56,247 bases of DNA from Cyanophora paradoxa (taxonomy: Eukaryota; Glaucocystophyceae; Cyanophorales; Cyanophoraceae), in NCBI GenBank assembly GCA_004431415.1, contig QPMI01000301.1:1-56247 (forward strand). The letters run 5' to 3'. The notes under the pieces were generated by a model. The model was not told the origin of the DNA and ran no database searches. It saw nothing but the letters and a program-made list of their open reading frames with translations. Below, in pieces: positions 9,336 through 19,535 of the stretch. Numbering within the stretch: position 1 is the first letter of the stretch; each line of letters opens with the position of its first letter. The translations under genes and the position numbers were made by a program.

Positions 9336-12081
9336 TCAGCAGCGGGACCGGCATCGCTGGCCCAGCCGCCAGCGCCGCCTCCCCCGAGCCCCGTCGCCGC
9401 CCGGCCCCGCCGCCAGCGCCTGCAGGGCGCTCCCGGGCGCCCACGCCTCGGTGCCGGCGCCGTGGCCCCCCGCTGCGGTCCGCATCAACCGCGCCGCTCG
9501 CGGGGCGCGGGGCGGGGCAGGGGGACCGGGGCACGTGGGGCGGGGGTGCGGGGCGTGGGCGGGGGGCTGGGGCGGGCGCTCGGGGGGCTCGGGCGGTGCT
9601 CGTCGGGGGGGCGGGGCGGGCGAGGGCGGCGAGGAGGGCGGTGAGGTGGGCGACGAGGGGCCCCGCGTCCACGATCCGCTGCGCCATCATCCCCAGCACC
9701 TCCAGCTTGCCCCCGACCTGCCACCCCGCCCCGCCTCACCCCCGGCCCCGCGCGCGCCGGGGGCGGGGGCGGGGGCGGGCCTCGGGGAGGAGCTCGAGGA
9801 GGAGGACGGCCTGCTCGCCCGAGAGGCACACCGCCGCGTCGCCGTCTGCCGCCCGCCACCTCAGCGCGCCGCCGGGCCGCGGGGGGGCGGGGCGGGGGGG
9901 GCACCGATGATGACGCGGGAGGTGGCGGCCGGCCCGTCGCCGGCCTGCCGCTCGTCCTTCACCCCGAAGGCGCGCCGCAGGAAGGAGAGCAGCAGCTCTG
10001 CCGACCAGCCGCTCGGCGAGGCGCCCCGGCCCCCGGCCCCCGCCCCCGCGCTGCTGTTCGAGCTGCACGCGCCGCCGCGTCGGGCCCGGCCGGGGCGGGC
10101 GGGGGGCGGGGGGCCGGGCGGGCCTGATCATGAGGTAGAGGCCCTCGAAGTCGGCGTCCGACATCCGCACCCGCCGCCGCTCCTGCAGCCCCGCCTCCGC
10201 CCGCCCCGCCCCGCCCGCCCCGCCCGCCCCGCCCGCCCCGCCCCGGCCCCGCCCCAGTGATGTGATGGGGTCCGTCTGGCAGGCGGCGTGCTCCGTGGGG
10301 CGCCTCTGGGCCCCCCCGGAGCGGAGGGGGAGCGGGGCAGGGAGGTGGAGCGGGGGAGGGGCGGGCTGGGGGAGCCGGGGCGGGCGAGGGAGGGGGCCGA
10401 GGAGGGGGCCCCCGGCACGGTCTGGCACCCCGCCGACGCCGTCGCCGGCGCCTCCGTCTGCGCCCACGCCGCCGCCGAGGGCGCGGGGGCGGCGCGGGCG
10501 GCGCCGCCGTCGGCGAGGCTGGTCTGGCAGGCGGCGTCGGCGCGGAACGGCTCGGGGCTCGCCGAGTCGGCGCGCCCGAGGCCGTAGCCGGCGCGACCCG
10601 GGGGCCCCTCCCCGTCCGAGCCCCGCGGCGAGGCGCCGGCCCCCGCCGCAGCCCGCCGCGCCAGCGACGCCAGCAGCGCCCCCGCCACCTCTCCGATCGG
10701 CCCCGCCCCCGCGGGAGCCCGCCTGCGGGGGCGGGGCGGTAGGCGACGGGGCGCGGGGGCCGGCGGGGAGGGGCGGCGGGGGCGGGGCGGGGCGCCCCGC
10801 CGCGCCCTCCTCGTCGGCGTCGAGCTCCTCGAGCATCTCCCGCAGCTGCCGCCGCCGGCGCTCAGCCGGGGCGGAGCCGGCGGCCGGCGCGCCCCGCACC
10901 AGGTCCTGCGCCGTGCGCTCCCGCTTGAGGCCGGCCGCCTCCTCGCCCTCTGCCGGCGGCGCCGGCGGCGGCGGAGGCGGGGCGGGGCGGAGGCCTCGGC
11001 GGAGCGGCTCTTGCGGCGGCGGTGAAGCTCGGGGGCGGGCCTGGGGGCACGGTCTGCGGGGCGGGGCGGGGCGGGGCGGGGGCGGGGCGGGGGCGCGCAG
11101 GCCGAGGAGGCGGGAGCGGAAGGCGTCCATCTCGGGGTCGACGAAGCCGTGGGAGAGCCAGCGCATGCCCTCCGCCAGGCCCTCGCCGCGCTGCGCGGAG
11201 CACGGCTGCAGCTGCCAGCGCCGCGTCGCCGAGAGGGCCGCCAGCTGCAGCGCCTCCGCCAGCTCCCCCGGCTGCAGCGCCCCCGCCACCTCCGTCTTGT
11301 TCGCCAGCACCAGCACCGTCTTGCACCGCACCACCTTCGCCTGCGCCCCGCTCGCCCCGCGCGGCGCGGGGCGGGGCGGGGCGGGGGGCGGGCCATGCGG
11401 TGGAGCTCGGCGCGGGACTCGGGGAGGCGGCCGCGGTCGGCGGCGTCGACGACCCAGATGAAGGCGTCGGCCTCGGAGGCGTAGGAGAGCCAGAGGGGCC
11501 GCATCTGCTGCTTCCCCCCCACGTCCCGCACCGTGAACTCCGTCCCGTGCATCGTCGCCCGCTCCTTGTTGTAGCCGTGCGTCGGCAGCGGCGTCAGCGG
11601 CGGCGCCTCCATCTTCTTCATCCGGTGCAGCAAGCTCGTCTTGCCCGCGTTCTCCAGCCCCAGCATCAGCACCCTGCAAGCCACCCGCCGTCAACGCCCC
11701 GGGGCGCGCCTGCGGGCCGCTGAGCGCCCTGCGCGGCGCACCGCATGCGCCTCCGCACGCCGCAGTTGACCAGCTCATAGAGGGACCTGCGGGCGGGCGC
11801 ACGTTCCAAAACCCGCCGCGAGCTCTAGCTAGGGACTCGAGCCGGCCATAACATAAATACCTGCTCTTCGCGACATAGGAGAGCCTCTTTTGATCCTCCT
11901 CACTGTCCTCCTCGATCGGGGCGTCCCGGCTGCGCCCAACTTCGTCGACGATGCCCCGCAGTAGCGCGTGCCAGTCGAACTCGGACTCGATCGCCCTCCA
12001 GAAAGGCAAAAACTCCCTGATCACTTGCCGCCCGAGCAAAGCGCCAAGCTTCTCCGTCGACGCTCCGCCAGTAGTGCCCAT
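9336..12081 (-). CDS. ARF-like small GTPase with N-terminal helix and long C-terminal extension
   Basis: ARF/ARL-family GTPase, probably a membrane-traffic or ciliary regulator. The N-terminus (MGTTGGASTEKLGALLGRQ, then SEFDWHALLRGIVDEV) precedes the G domain. Seen: G1 GLENAGKTS, switch-I PLPTHGYNKE, G3 DVGGKQQMRPLW (Gln in the GGxQ position kept), WVVDAADRGRL, G4 NKTE (NKxD with Glu for Asp) and G5 CSA. Introns join AKSR-SLYELVNCGVRRRM-RVLMLG. Unlike normal ARLs of about 180 residues, it continues with a helix (RRRRQLREMLEELDADEE), four spaced (C/A)QT motifs, RMSDADFEGLYLMI, WSAELLLSFLRRAFGVKDER, DGDAAVCLSGEQAVLLLELL and VLGMMAQRIVDAGPLVAHLT. GC donors are frequent. The 3' end is uncertain; TGA 9336-9338 is the best guess. 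GTPase identity is firm, the tail's function unknown. Confidence 0.75.
10191..10257 (-). repeat. Tandem CCCGCCCCGC repeat inside an intron
   Basis: Short units of CCCGCCCCG recur about six times on the plus strand (G-rich on the sense strand), between the exon ending ACQTDPITSL and the exon ERRRVRMSDADFEGLYLMI. The sense strand has many G-runs and could form a quadruplex. Confidence 0.7.
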
Positions 12082-12231
12082 CACACTTCGCGCATGTCGT
12101 TGACGTCCTACGGGCCACGGCACGCGGTTGGCAGTCGAGTCGGCTTGAAGTCGGCTTCAAGTCGGCGTGAAGTCGCTGCGGGGTACCGATCAAACCTGGT
12201 GGTTGCCGCCAAACTCGAGGCGCACAGAGCG
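12082..12231. promoter_or_regulatory. 150-base divergent promoter between ARF-like gene and SUMO gene 1
   Basis: Only 150 bases separate the two start codons. A direct repeat of the type AGTCGGCTTGAAGTCGGCTT, AAGTCGGCGTGAAGTCG lies at about 12137-12176 and is the only obvious candidate for a regulatory motif. Confidence 0.45.
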
Positions 12232-12752
12232 ATGGCCGACGAGGGCGTAAATGTAAAGAGCGAAGGCGGCGTCAAGGCACCGCAGTGAGTTGGAACTCGC
12301 CGGCTTCACGGTCCATCGCTAGTCTCACCTTCGCGCTCCCTCGCCGCGCAGAATCGCGCTGAAAGTGAAGAGCCAGGACGGCAACGAGGTGCGCCCTGCG
12401 CTGCGTGGGGCCGTTCGGCCGCGAAAGCGCGATGTGCACGTTCTTCCCTGATTCTGGCGACGCCTGATGCGTACGCGTTCGCCTGCGCAGGTCCACTTCA
12501 AGATCAAGAAGAGCTCGACGCTGCAGAAGCTCATGGACGCGTACTGTCAACGCATTAGCCAGGCCATGGGGAGCATTCGTTTCATGTTCGACGGGCAGCG
12601 AATCCAGCCCCATCAAACACCGGAGGAGATCGGCATGGAGGACGGCGACGAGATAGAGTGAGCCGCACCCTCGCGCTTGCGCCGCTCCAGCACTAATTTC
12701 CAAGCGCAGCGCCATGATGGAGCAGGTCGGAGGAGCCAACTGCATACGCTAA
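12232..12752 (+). CDS. SUMO (ubiquitin-like modifier), copy 1
   Basis: Small ubiquitin-like modifier, conjugated to lysines of target proteins. Four exons (12232-12284, 12352-12388, 12491-12657, 12710-12752) encode 99 residues. Seen: N-terminal MADEGVNVKSEGGVKAPQ, where VKSE and VKAP are possible self-sumoylation contexts; IALKVKSQDGNEVHFKIKK; STLQKLMDAYCQRISQAMGS; RFMFDGQRIQPHQTPEEIGM; EDGDEIDAMMEQVGG. The mature C-terminus would be the Gly-Gly, with a five-residue propeptide ANCIR to be removed by a SUMO protease. The usual residue before GG is Thr (QTGG); here it is Val. Introns are GT-AG, and intron 3 has a classical CACTAAT branch-like site. Copy 2 follows 0.8 kb downstream in the same orientation with the same exon phases. 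Confidence 0.96.
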
Positions 12753-13576
12753 GCTTCAGATTCTACTGGTTCTGCCCTGCGACGCGGATGCTAAGCTTAA
12801 GCGCCCCGACATCCCCCAGCATTTCTTCGGGGCTGTAGCCAGCTAGAGGTTCTGGCACCTGCAGCGCTTGCATGCTGCAGGGCAGGCATCACCGATATCC
12901 ACCCTCCATATGCGCACGCGCATGCCATGCATATGGCATGCATTCAACCTGTCCCAGACTCTGAGATCTCGAGCTCATGTGCGATCAGAGTCTCCTTCGA
13001 TCAACTCAAGCTTATTCGAATTCCGACATCCCTTCATTAGATCAGCTTCCTTCGATCAAGAGTTCAAGCTAGAGTAATATCGATATCATTGTACATATGC
13101 ATTGCAGTTGTTGATTGTGAGCATTCGATCGCGAATTTGAATTCGAATGCGAATTCGAATCCATCGACATCGATATCATAGCTATATATAGTACTACGGT
13201 ACGTACTAGTATACGTATCGCCGAGTCGCTGAGCCTCGCGATTAGGCCTGCGCATATAGCATATGCATGCAGCTGGGACTCATGATCACAACGTACGGCC
13301 ATATACATATATATATACGTACAGCGTTGATCATGAATGCAACTTGGCGCCGGCAATGTACAATTTGCAACGTTTTAACTGGCAGTTGCATATGCAATAT
13401 GCAACCGTTCATTTAGTATATAATTTGGCTGTCGATCGATCGCGACGTCGATATATTAATAAACGCAATTTGATCTTTTCAGTGAAGGCGTCTTGATTAA
13501 TACTCTACCCTAGCTATAGGCCTCCCCCGTTCGCGCGCGGGCAACCTTTTGAACAGCAGCACACGCAGCGCACACA
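12753..13576. other. AT-rich palindrome-dense spacer between SUMO copies
   Basis: Base composition changes abruptly from the GC-rich genes to AT-rich sequence at about 12880-13500. The stretch is packed with self-complementary words (ATGCATATGCAT, GAATTCGAATGCGAATTCG, ATCGATATC, TATATATA, TACGTAC, GATCATG). No gene is supported. It carries the promoter of SUMO copy 2. Confidence 0.6.
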
Positions 13577-14051
13577 ATGGCGGACGCAGTCAAGACAGAG
13601 GGCGAGCAAAAGGCGCTGCAGTGCGTAATCTCCCTCCGCGCTGGCGGCATTCCCGCGCTCGGCGCCCGCTCATTCGACGCGCAGCATCAACCTGAAAGTT
13701 AAGGGCCAGGACGGTAACGAGGTGCGCTCGTCGGTGGCGTGCGGCCCGCTGCGGTCGTGAATGCATGTTCGCCTCACCGCCTACGTTCGCCTGCGCAGGT
13801 CCACTTCAAGATCAAGAAGACTTCGACGCTGCAGAAGCTCATGGACGCGTACTGCCAACGCATCGGTCAGGCGGCCGGGAGCGTCCGGTTCATGTTCGAT
13901 GGCTCGCGTATTCAGCCTGCACAAACACCCGAAGAGATCGGCATGGAGGACGGCGACGAGATAGAGTGAGCCCCACCCTCACGCTTGTGCCGCTCCGGCA
14001 CTAACTTTCGAGTGCAGTGCTATGATGGAGCAGGTCGGCGGCGCGTGCTAA
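13577..14051 (+). CDS. SUMO (ubiquitin-like modifier), copy 2
   Basis: Second SUMO gene; exons 13577-13620, 13685-13721, 13799-13965 and 14018-14051 encode 93 residues. The core is nearly the same as copy 1 (NLKVKGQDGNEVHFKIKKTS, TLQKLMDAYCQRIGQAAGS, MFDGSRIQPAQTPEEIGMED, GDEIDAMMEQVGG). The N-terminus is shorter (MADAVKTEGEQKALQ), and the propeptide after Gly-Gly is just Ala-Cys. Exon sizes 2 and 3 (37 and 167 bases) equal those of copy 1. Intron 3 is also 52 bases and matches at about 44 of 52 positions by eye, so the duplication is young or is maintained by conversion. The different leader, propeptide and upstream region suggest the copies differ in expression or processing rather than in core function. 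Confidence 0.96.
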
Positions 14052-14419
14052 ACGAGCCAACGGCGGATGGTTTCTTCCTTCTTTAGTGGGGAGGCGCTTG
14101 CATCAGACGGGCGTTTCCTCTTGAGCATACTTTCTTCTATCTTCCTCCATCTCCTTTTCCCCCTTCAACGCCCCCTCTTTGCCCTAGATCCTCGTAGGCC
14201 GCAGTACTAGTTTCTTGGATATGTTGCCCTGCAGGCGATTCCCGTTGGCCGCCTAATGTTGTTCAGCATTCGGTTTCTGCGGAGCCCTCGACCCGACCAA
14301 CCTAGAGGGCCTGTTTGGCGCAGCCAAAGCGATGCGAGGGTGCGCGATTTGAACAGGATGCTTATGAATATCTGCTCCCAAGTGGGGGTCTCCCCCCCAC
14401 GAGCGACGGGAAGGTAGCT
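14052..14419. other. Convergent spacer, no gene seen
   Basis: Between the stop codons of SUMO copy 2 (+) and the large membrane-protein gene (-). Pyrimidine-rich stretch CTTCTATCTTCCTCCATCTC near 14130; otherwise nothing recognisable. Confidence 0.5.
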
Positions 14420-17400
14420 TCAGTACTCGTCGTTCGGGGCAACGCGGTTCTTGCCCTTGCCCCCGCGGTTCTGCGGCCGACTCAGCGCCGGCCCGAGGTG
14501 AGGGGCAGTGGCGGGCTAGGGGGCGGGGCGGGCCTTGAGGAGCGGGGTGATGCCGGCGATGGGCTCGCGCTCGATGGCCTCGGCCTTGAGGCGGGCGGCG
14601 GCGGCCTCCTCGGGGGCGACCTGGCCCGTCCCCCCGGGGGCCTTGCCCTTGGGGGCCTTGAGGGAGCTGCGGAGGGCGGCGGCGGCGCCCCACTTGCGGG
14701 GGGAGAGGCCGGTGCCGGCCCCCGCGCCCTCCTCCGGCTCGGCGATCTTGACGGAGCGGAGGGTGGCCCCCTGCGCGGGGCTCCCGGCCCCGCCCCCCGT
14801 CACGGCCGCCTCGAAGCCGGCCTCGCCGTCGGCGACGGTCGGCGAGGCGTCGGCGAGCAGGTCCGTCGCCGGGCGGATCTTCTTGTTGAAGGTCGCCGCC
14901 CGCTTGAAGGCGAGTGCCGCAGCCGCCACGTTCGCCTTCGCCTCGAGGGACATCAGGGCCTTCGTGAGCTGCTCGACGGGGCCGTAGATCTCGCAGATGG
15001 CGCCGTCGGGGTAGCGGAGGAACTGGCGGTGGACCTCCGTCTTGCCGTCGAGGCCGACGGTGGCGATGACGAGGTGCGTGGAGACCTCCTTGAAGCGCTT
15101 GTCCTTCTCGTCCGTCGTCACGTACTCCTGGACGGCGATCTTGCGGCGCGCGCCGCCGTCGCCGCGCCACTTCTCGGCGCGCTCGCAGATGGTCTTGAGG
15201 TCCTTGGCGGAGAGCTCGTGGTCCATGGGGACGAAGAAGTGGGACCAGTCGCCGTTGAGGCGGTGGTAGACGTCGTTCATCTGGCCCGACATGTAGACCT
15301 GCGTGAAGAAGAAGACGAGGAGGAGGAAGGAGATGCCGATGAGCCAGGCGTCGATGACGACGATGGCGAAGACGCCGATGACGCCGTTCTTCTCCCGCGC
15401 CCGGTAGAAGTTGTAGAACATGAACGCCGTCCCGTACGTCTGCCCCCCGCCCCGCCCCCTCACACCCTGCCCGCCCCCGCGAGGGGCGGAGCGGGGCGGG
15501 GCCGGGCGTTGCTGCGGCGCACCCACTTCTGGCGGGCGCAGTCGACGATGAGGATGAGGATGGGGTCGAGGACGGCGGCCACCCCGTAGCACGCGACCAG
15601 CCTGGCCCCCGCAGGCCTCGGCGGCGCGCCCCGCGGCCGGCGGGGGGGTTGGGGCGCACCGCGACCACATGTCCATCTGGGTGTCGAAGAGCTTCACCAT
15701 GGCGAAGGAGATGACGACGATGACGAGGAAGAAGGCGAAGTTGGTGAGGCAGCCGGCGACGGACATGCCGTACACGAAGTCCTGGCTCAGCGTCTCGTAC
15801 GGCGGGAACTCCACCGTCACGTCGAAGGCCCACACGTCGAACTTGAGCGGCTGCACGCGCATCACTGCGGCCCCGCGTCAGCGCCGCCCGAGGGGCGGGG
15901 CGGGGCGGGGGCGGGGGCGGCACCGGAGAAGACGACGTACTGGCCGGCGTAGTAGATGAAGATGCGGGCCCACAGGCAGAAGAGCAGCAGGACCATCTGC
16001 CGCCGCGTCGGCCTTGGCCGGGGGCGGGGGGCGGAGGCGGCGGGCGCACGGTGATCCACCAGGCGGGGTTGCGCCACTGCTTCATCTCGCAGACGAGCTC
16101 GCGCCAGATGTAGACGGGGCGCCGCACGGGGATGACGGAGCCGACGCCGGCGTTGCGGACCTCGAACTTGTAGTTCTCGAGCTCCTCGGTGCTCCCGACC
16201 ATCGTCTCCTCGTGGCGCTTCACCTTGAAGTTGCGCTCCTGCCCGTGCACCACGAAGGTCATCCCGGGCTCCTCGACGCCCATCGACGCCCCGCTCTTGT
16301 CCTTGTCCCGGTAGTCCTTCGGGCGCCGCTTCGCCGAGACCTCCCCGCCCTTGGCCGCGATCACGCTCTGGAAGCTCGCCGACATCGCTGCCGCGCGTCA
16401 GCGGCCCCGCAGGCGCGCGCGCGGCGCGGCGGCGCGGGGCGGACTCGAGGCGGCGCCGAACTTGAAGGAGTTCTGGATGCCGCGCTCGATGTCGGCCTCG
16501 CCGGCCGCCTCCGCCTCCTCCAACAGCTCCGCCGCCGTCTTGATCCGCGGCGCCGCCTCCACCCCCTCCCCCTCGTTCCCCTCCCCCTCCCCCTCCGCCT
16601 TCTCCCCCTCCTCCCCCTCCTCCCCGTCCGCCTTCTCCTCGGGCACGTTCGTCAGGTTGCCCAGCTGGTCCAGCGGCACCGGCTCCCGCGTCTGCCCCCG
16701 CCCTCAGCGCCCGCCACGAGCGCCGCGCCCCGCGCCCCGCCCCGGGGCGGCTCGCCTTGTCGGGCCCGAAGCCGAGGGTCTCCTGGGAGAGGGCGAGCTG
16801 CACCTCGTACTCCTTGTGGCCCTTGACGTACCTGGCGGCCCCCGCTCGCGTGGCGGCGGCGGGGCGGGGCAGCGCGTGGGTGGGGGGGGCGCACCGGGAG
16901 AGGGGGACGACCTCGAAGTACATGTTGCAGAGCCAGCGGTCGAGGTCCTTGTAGTAGGCGCGCTCGTACTTGCGGTGCGTGTCGACCTCGGGGTCCACCT
17001 CGCCCCGCAGCAGCGGCACCCGGAAGCGCCCGTTGACGACGTCGAGGGCGGGGTTGTACATGGGGAAGGCGCCCCAGGCGACGACCTTGTCGGTGGGGCA
17101 CTGGGGCCCCTGCAGGAGGTAGAGCTCGAAGACGAAGACCATCGTGGCCTTCATGTCCGCCTTGGAGGGGCACACCGTGTACACCTTCTGCTCCACCCGC
17201 ATCTCCGACGCGTCCCAGCGCCCCGTGTGGTGGAAGGGCAGCGTCGACCCGAACGTCTCCTTGCCGATGAGGTTCGACCACCAGAGCGGGTAGCCGCCGA
17301 GCTTGTCGTAGCAGGAGACGAGGATGCAGTAGTCGCCGGCGGGGAGCTTGTCGCGCACGGCCCGCAGCATGTGCAGGTTGACCTCGACCGGCTGCGGGGC

Positions 17401-19055
17401 CGACGTCCAGTCGAGCTTGTAGCGGCGGGACTTGATGCCGCCGTACTTATCGCGGGAGAAGCGGAGCTGCCCGTAGTGGATGCGGACCTCGGCCTTGCGC
17501 CGGATGAGCGCCTCGCGGAGCTGCGACTCCGCCTTGCGGAAGGCCTGGCGGATGTTCGCCTGCCGTTCGCGGTCCTTCTGGAGGCGGAGGCCCTCGAGGG
17601 CCTTGTGGCGCGCGAAGAGGGCGTCGAAGGTGGAGCGGACGGAGGCGCGGGCCTCCTTCTGGCGCCCCGCGATGGCGTTCATGCGGCGGTTCTCGCGCTC
17701 CTCGAGCTCCAGGCGCTGCTTGTGCAGGAGCCGGTCCTGCTCGGCGGCCGCCTCCGCCGAGATCGAGCCGACGACGACCGTCTCGGGGACGGCCTCCGAG
17801 GGGAAGATCTCGTGGTGCGGGCGGATGACGCTCGCCACCATCCCCTCCCGCAGCCGCGCGATCTCCGCCAGGTACCTGCGCCCCCCGCCTCAGCGCCGCC
17901 CGGCGCGCGGGGCGCGGGGCGCGGGGCGGGGCGGACCCCTCGAGGAGGTCGGCGGGGGGGCCCGGGACGTCGTCCTCCTCGCGCAGCGGCTCCTCGCTGA
18001 GCGCCTGCTCCACGAACGTCTCGTACAGGCGGCTCCGCTTCGGCATCTGCCCCGCCCCGCCTCCCGCTCGGGCCCGGCGCGCGGGGTGCGCGGGGTGCGG
18101 GCGGGGCGGCGGGGCGCACAGAGGAGCGGACGATGGTCGAGGAGGGCGTCCCGACGGCCTCGATGTTGGAGAAGGGGAAGGGGGCCGGCGAGGCCGGCGC
18201 GATGATGCGCGCCCGCGACTCCGAGACGATCGACGGCCGCTGCCGCACCATCGAGCCGGCCATCGAGCCGCCGAGCATCGAGCCGGCGCTCGGAAGGGGC
18301 GGGCGCTCGGCGCTGCCGCGCAGCGCCTCCTGCTTCGGCATCATCGCCGCCAGCAGCGCGTCCGCCACCGCGTCGTCCTCCTCCCCGCCCGCCGGGTTCC
18401 CGGGCGTCTCCGCCCGCTCGCTGCTCGCCCCCGCCGCCGGCGCCGGTGTCTCCACCCGCCCCTCCCCCGGCGCCTCGCCCCGAGCCGAGCCCGGCGCCGA
18501 GGGCGGCCGGGGCCCGCTGCGGGCAGACTGGGGGCGGGAGGCTGGGCGAGACGGCGGCCGCTCGTCGGGCGTGCCCCGGCCGGATTGCGGGGCGGGGGTC
18601 CCCCGTGCGGAATGTTGGGGCGTGCCGCGGGCGGAGGCCATGGCGGGCGGGACCTGCACGAAGGGCACCTCGGGCACCTGGGCGAGGGCCACCTCGGGCT
18701 GCTCGGCCTCCTCGGGGGGCGCCCCCGGCAGCGGGACCTCCGCCGGGACGCCCATCGCCGCCGCCGCCGCGTCCTCCGGCTCGTCCCTGTCGCCCCCGCG
18801 CGTCGGGCCCCGCCCCACAAAAGGAAAAGAAAGGAGCGCAGCGCACGTGGCGAAGCCGGGGGCGAAGGAGACGGGTGGGGCGCCAGCCATGCTGTTCGAG
18901 ACGCCCGTGACGCGCCGCTCGCGGGCCGACGACCGCGCACTGCTCGAGCCCTCTGCTGCGTCCGTACTGGGTGCGGAGGGCTCATCGGACATGACCCCGG
19001 GCGGAAGGAGCCCCTGCGACTCCGCCAGCTTCTCTGTTCCTTTCCCCTTGTTCAT
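14420..19055 (-). CDS. Large coiled-coil / C2-like / four-helix membrane protein, unknown family
   Basis: About 13 exons on the complement encode well over 1,000 residues. The order is: disordered Ser/Pro/Ala-rich N-terminus; PKRSRLYETFVEQALSEEPL; coiled coil (AAEQDRLLHKQRLELEEREN onward); a beta-rich module that looks like a C2 domain (YGQLRFSRDKYGGIKSRRYK, PAGDYCILVSCYDKLGGYPL, VVAWGAFPMYNPALDVVNGR, FRVPLLRGEVDPEVD); an acidic Glu/Gly linker; PVYIWRELVCEMKQWRNPAW; then four hydrophobic helices (MVLLLFCLWARIFIYYAG, LTNFAFFLVIVVISFAMVKL, VAAVLDPILILIV, VIDAWLIGISFLLLVFFF); then a soluble tail with SLEAKANVAAAALAFKRAAT. It ends KNRGGKGKNRVAPNDEY at TGA 14420-14422, after a GC-AG intron (14471-14533). 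I do not recognise the family. The WGAFP-type C2 and coiled coil would fit a ciliary or membrane-tethering protein, but that is inference. Confidence 0.8.
14471..14533 (-). other. GC-AG intron (63 bases) before the last exon of the membrane-protein gene
   Basis: Donor CTCAAG|GCCCGCCCC, acceptor GCCGCAG|AAC, CTGAG about 12 bases before the AG. Without splicing the frame stops at once (ARPAP then TAG). With splicing 16 residues are added. The evidence is the repeat of the donor pattern rather than family conservation. Confidence 0.65.
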
Positions 19056-19535
19056 CTGGTGGCGGCGGAGGGGGCCCAGTCAGACAACACCAAGCAGCAG
19101 TGAGCCAGGCTTGTAAGCCTCGGCCATGTCGCGTACGGACGCACTTGATCTCAAGCGAAGCCGAGCCAACAGGATCAGACTGGTAGGGCGCCCCACGGTG
19201 GGGCGCCTGGAAGTTATGCTGTACAGCTATGTAAAGCCGAGCAAAGCGCCGACAGGAAGCGGATCCACACGAGCAGGTATTGGCCACGCTGGCACCAGAA
19301 GTGGCCACAAGACCAGCGGCTCCGGTGTGCTGTTACTGTAGCTGAATCAGTCTAGAGATAGATCTCGTGCGCTGCCGGGGTGCTTTCCAGGTGGTTGCTG
19401 GGTGATGGTGTAGCCCCTGTTGTTTTTTTCGAGGAAAGCCACGCCTAAGCAGCCCACGGCGACGTGTTCGAGGCGCGCGCGCGGCGTCTGCACAACTTAA
19501 ACGTGCACATCGACTGGAGCTCGTGGGCGCCGAGC
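19056..19535. other. Divergent spacer with a GC hairpin
   Basis: Lies between two divergent starts. Apart from the inverted repeat at 19185-19208 and a T-run near 19422, nothing is recognisable. A 5' extension of the downstream + gene from Met 19464 is possible. Confidence 0.45.
19185..19208. repeat. Inverted repeat, 11-12 base arms
   Basis: The arms AGGGCGCCCCAC and GTGGGGCGCCT are abutting reverse complements, so the stretch is close to a perfect palindrome. It sits in the divergent spacer between two genes. Confidence 0.7.

Noticed and set aside
8813-9910. Long plus-strand Pro/Arg/Ala frames at 8.8-10.3 kb
   Set aside because: They are antisense to ARF-like exons with GC-AG introns, and their composition is that expected of random GC-rich DNA.
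10128-11684. 518-codon frame starting MACRVLMLGLENAGKT as a separate GTPase
   Set aside because: Its first residues are read from an intron; the true exon joins RRRM to RVLMLG, so it is the ARF-like gene already listed.
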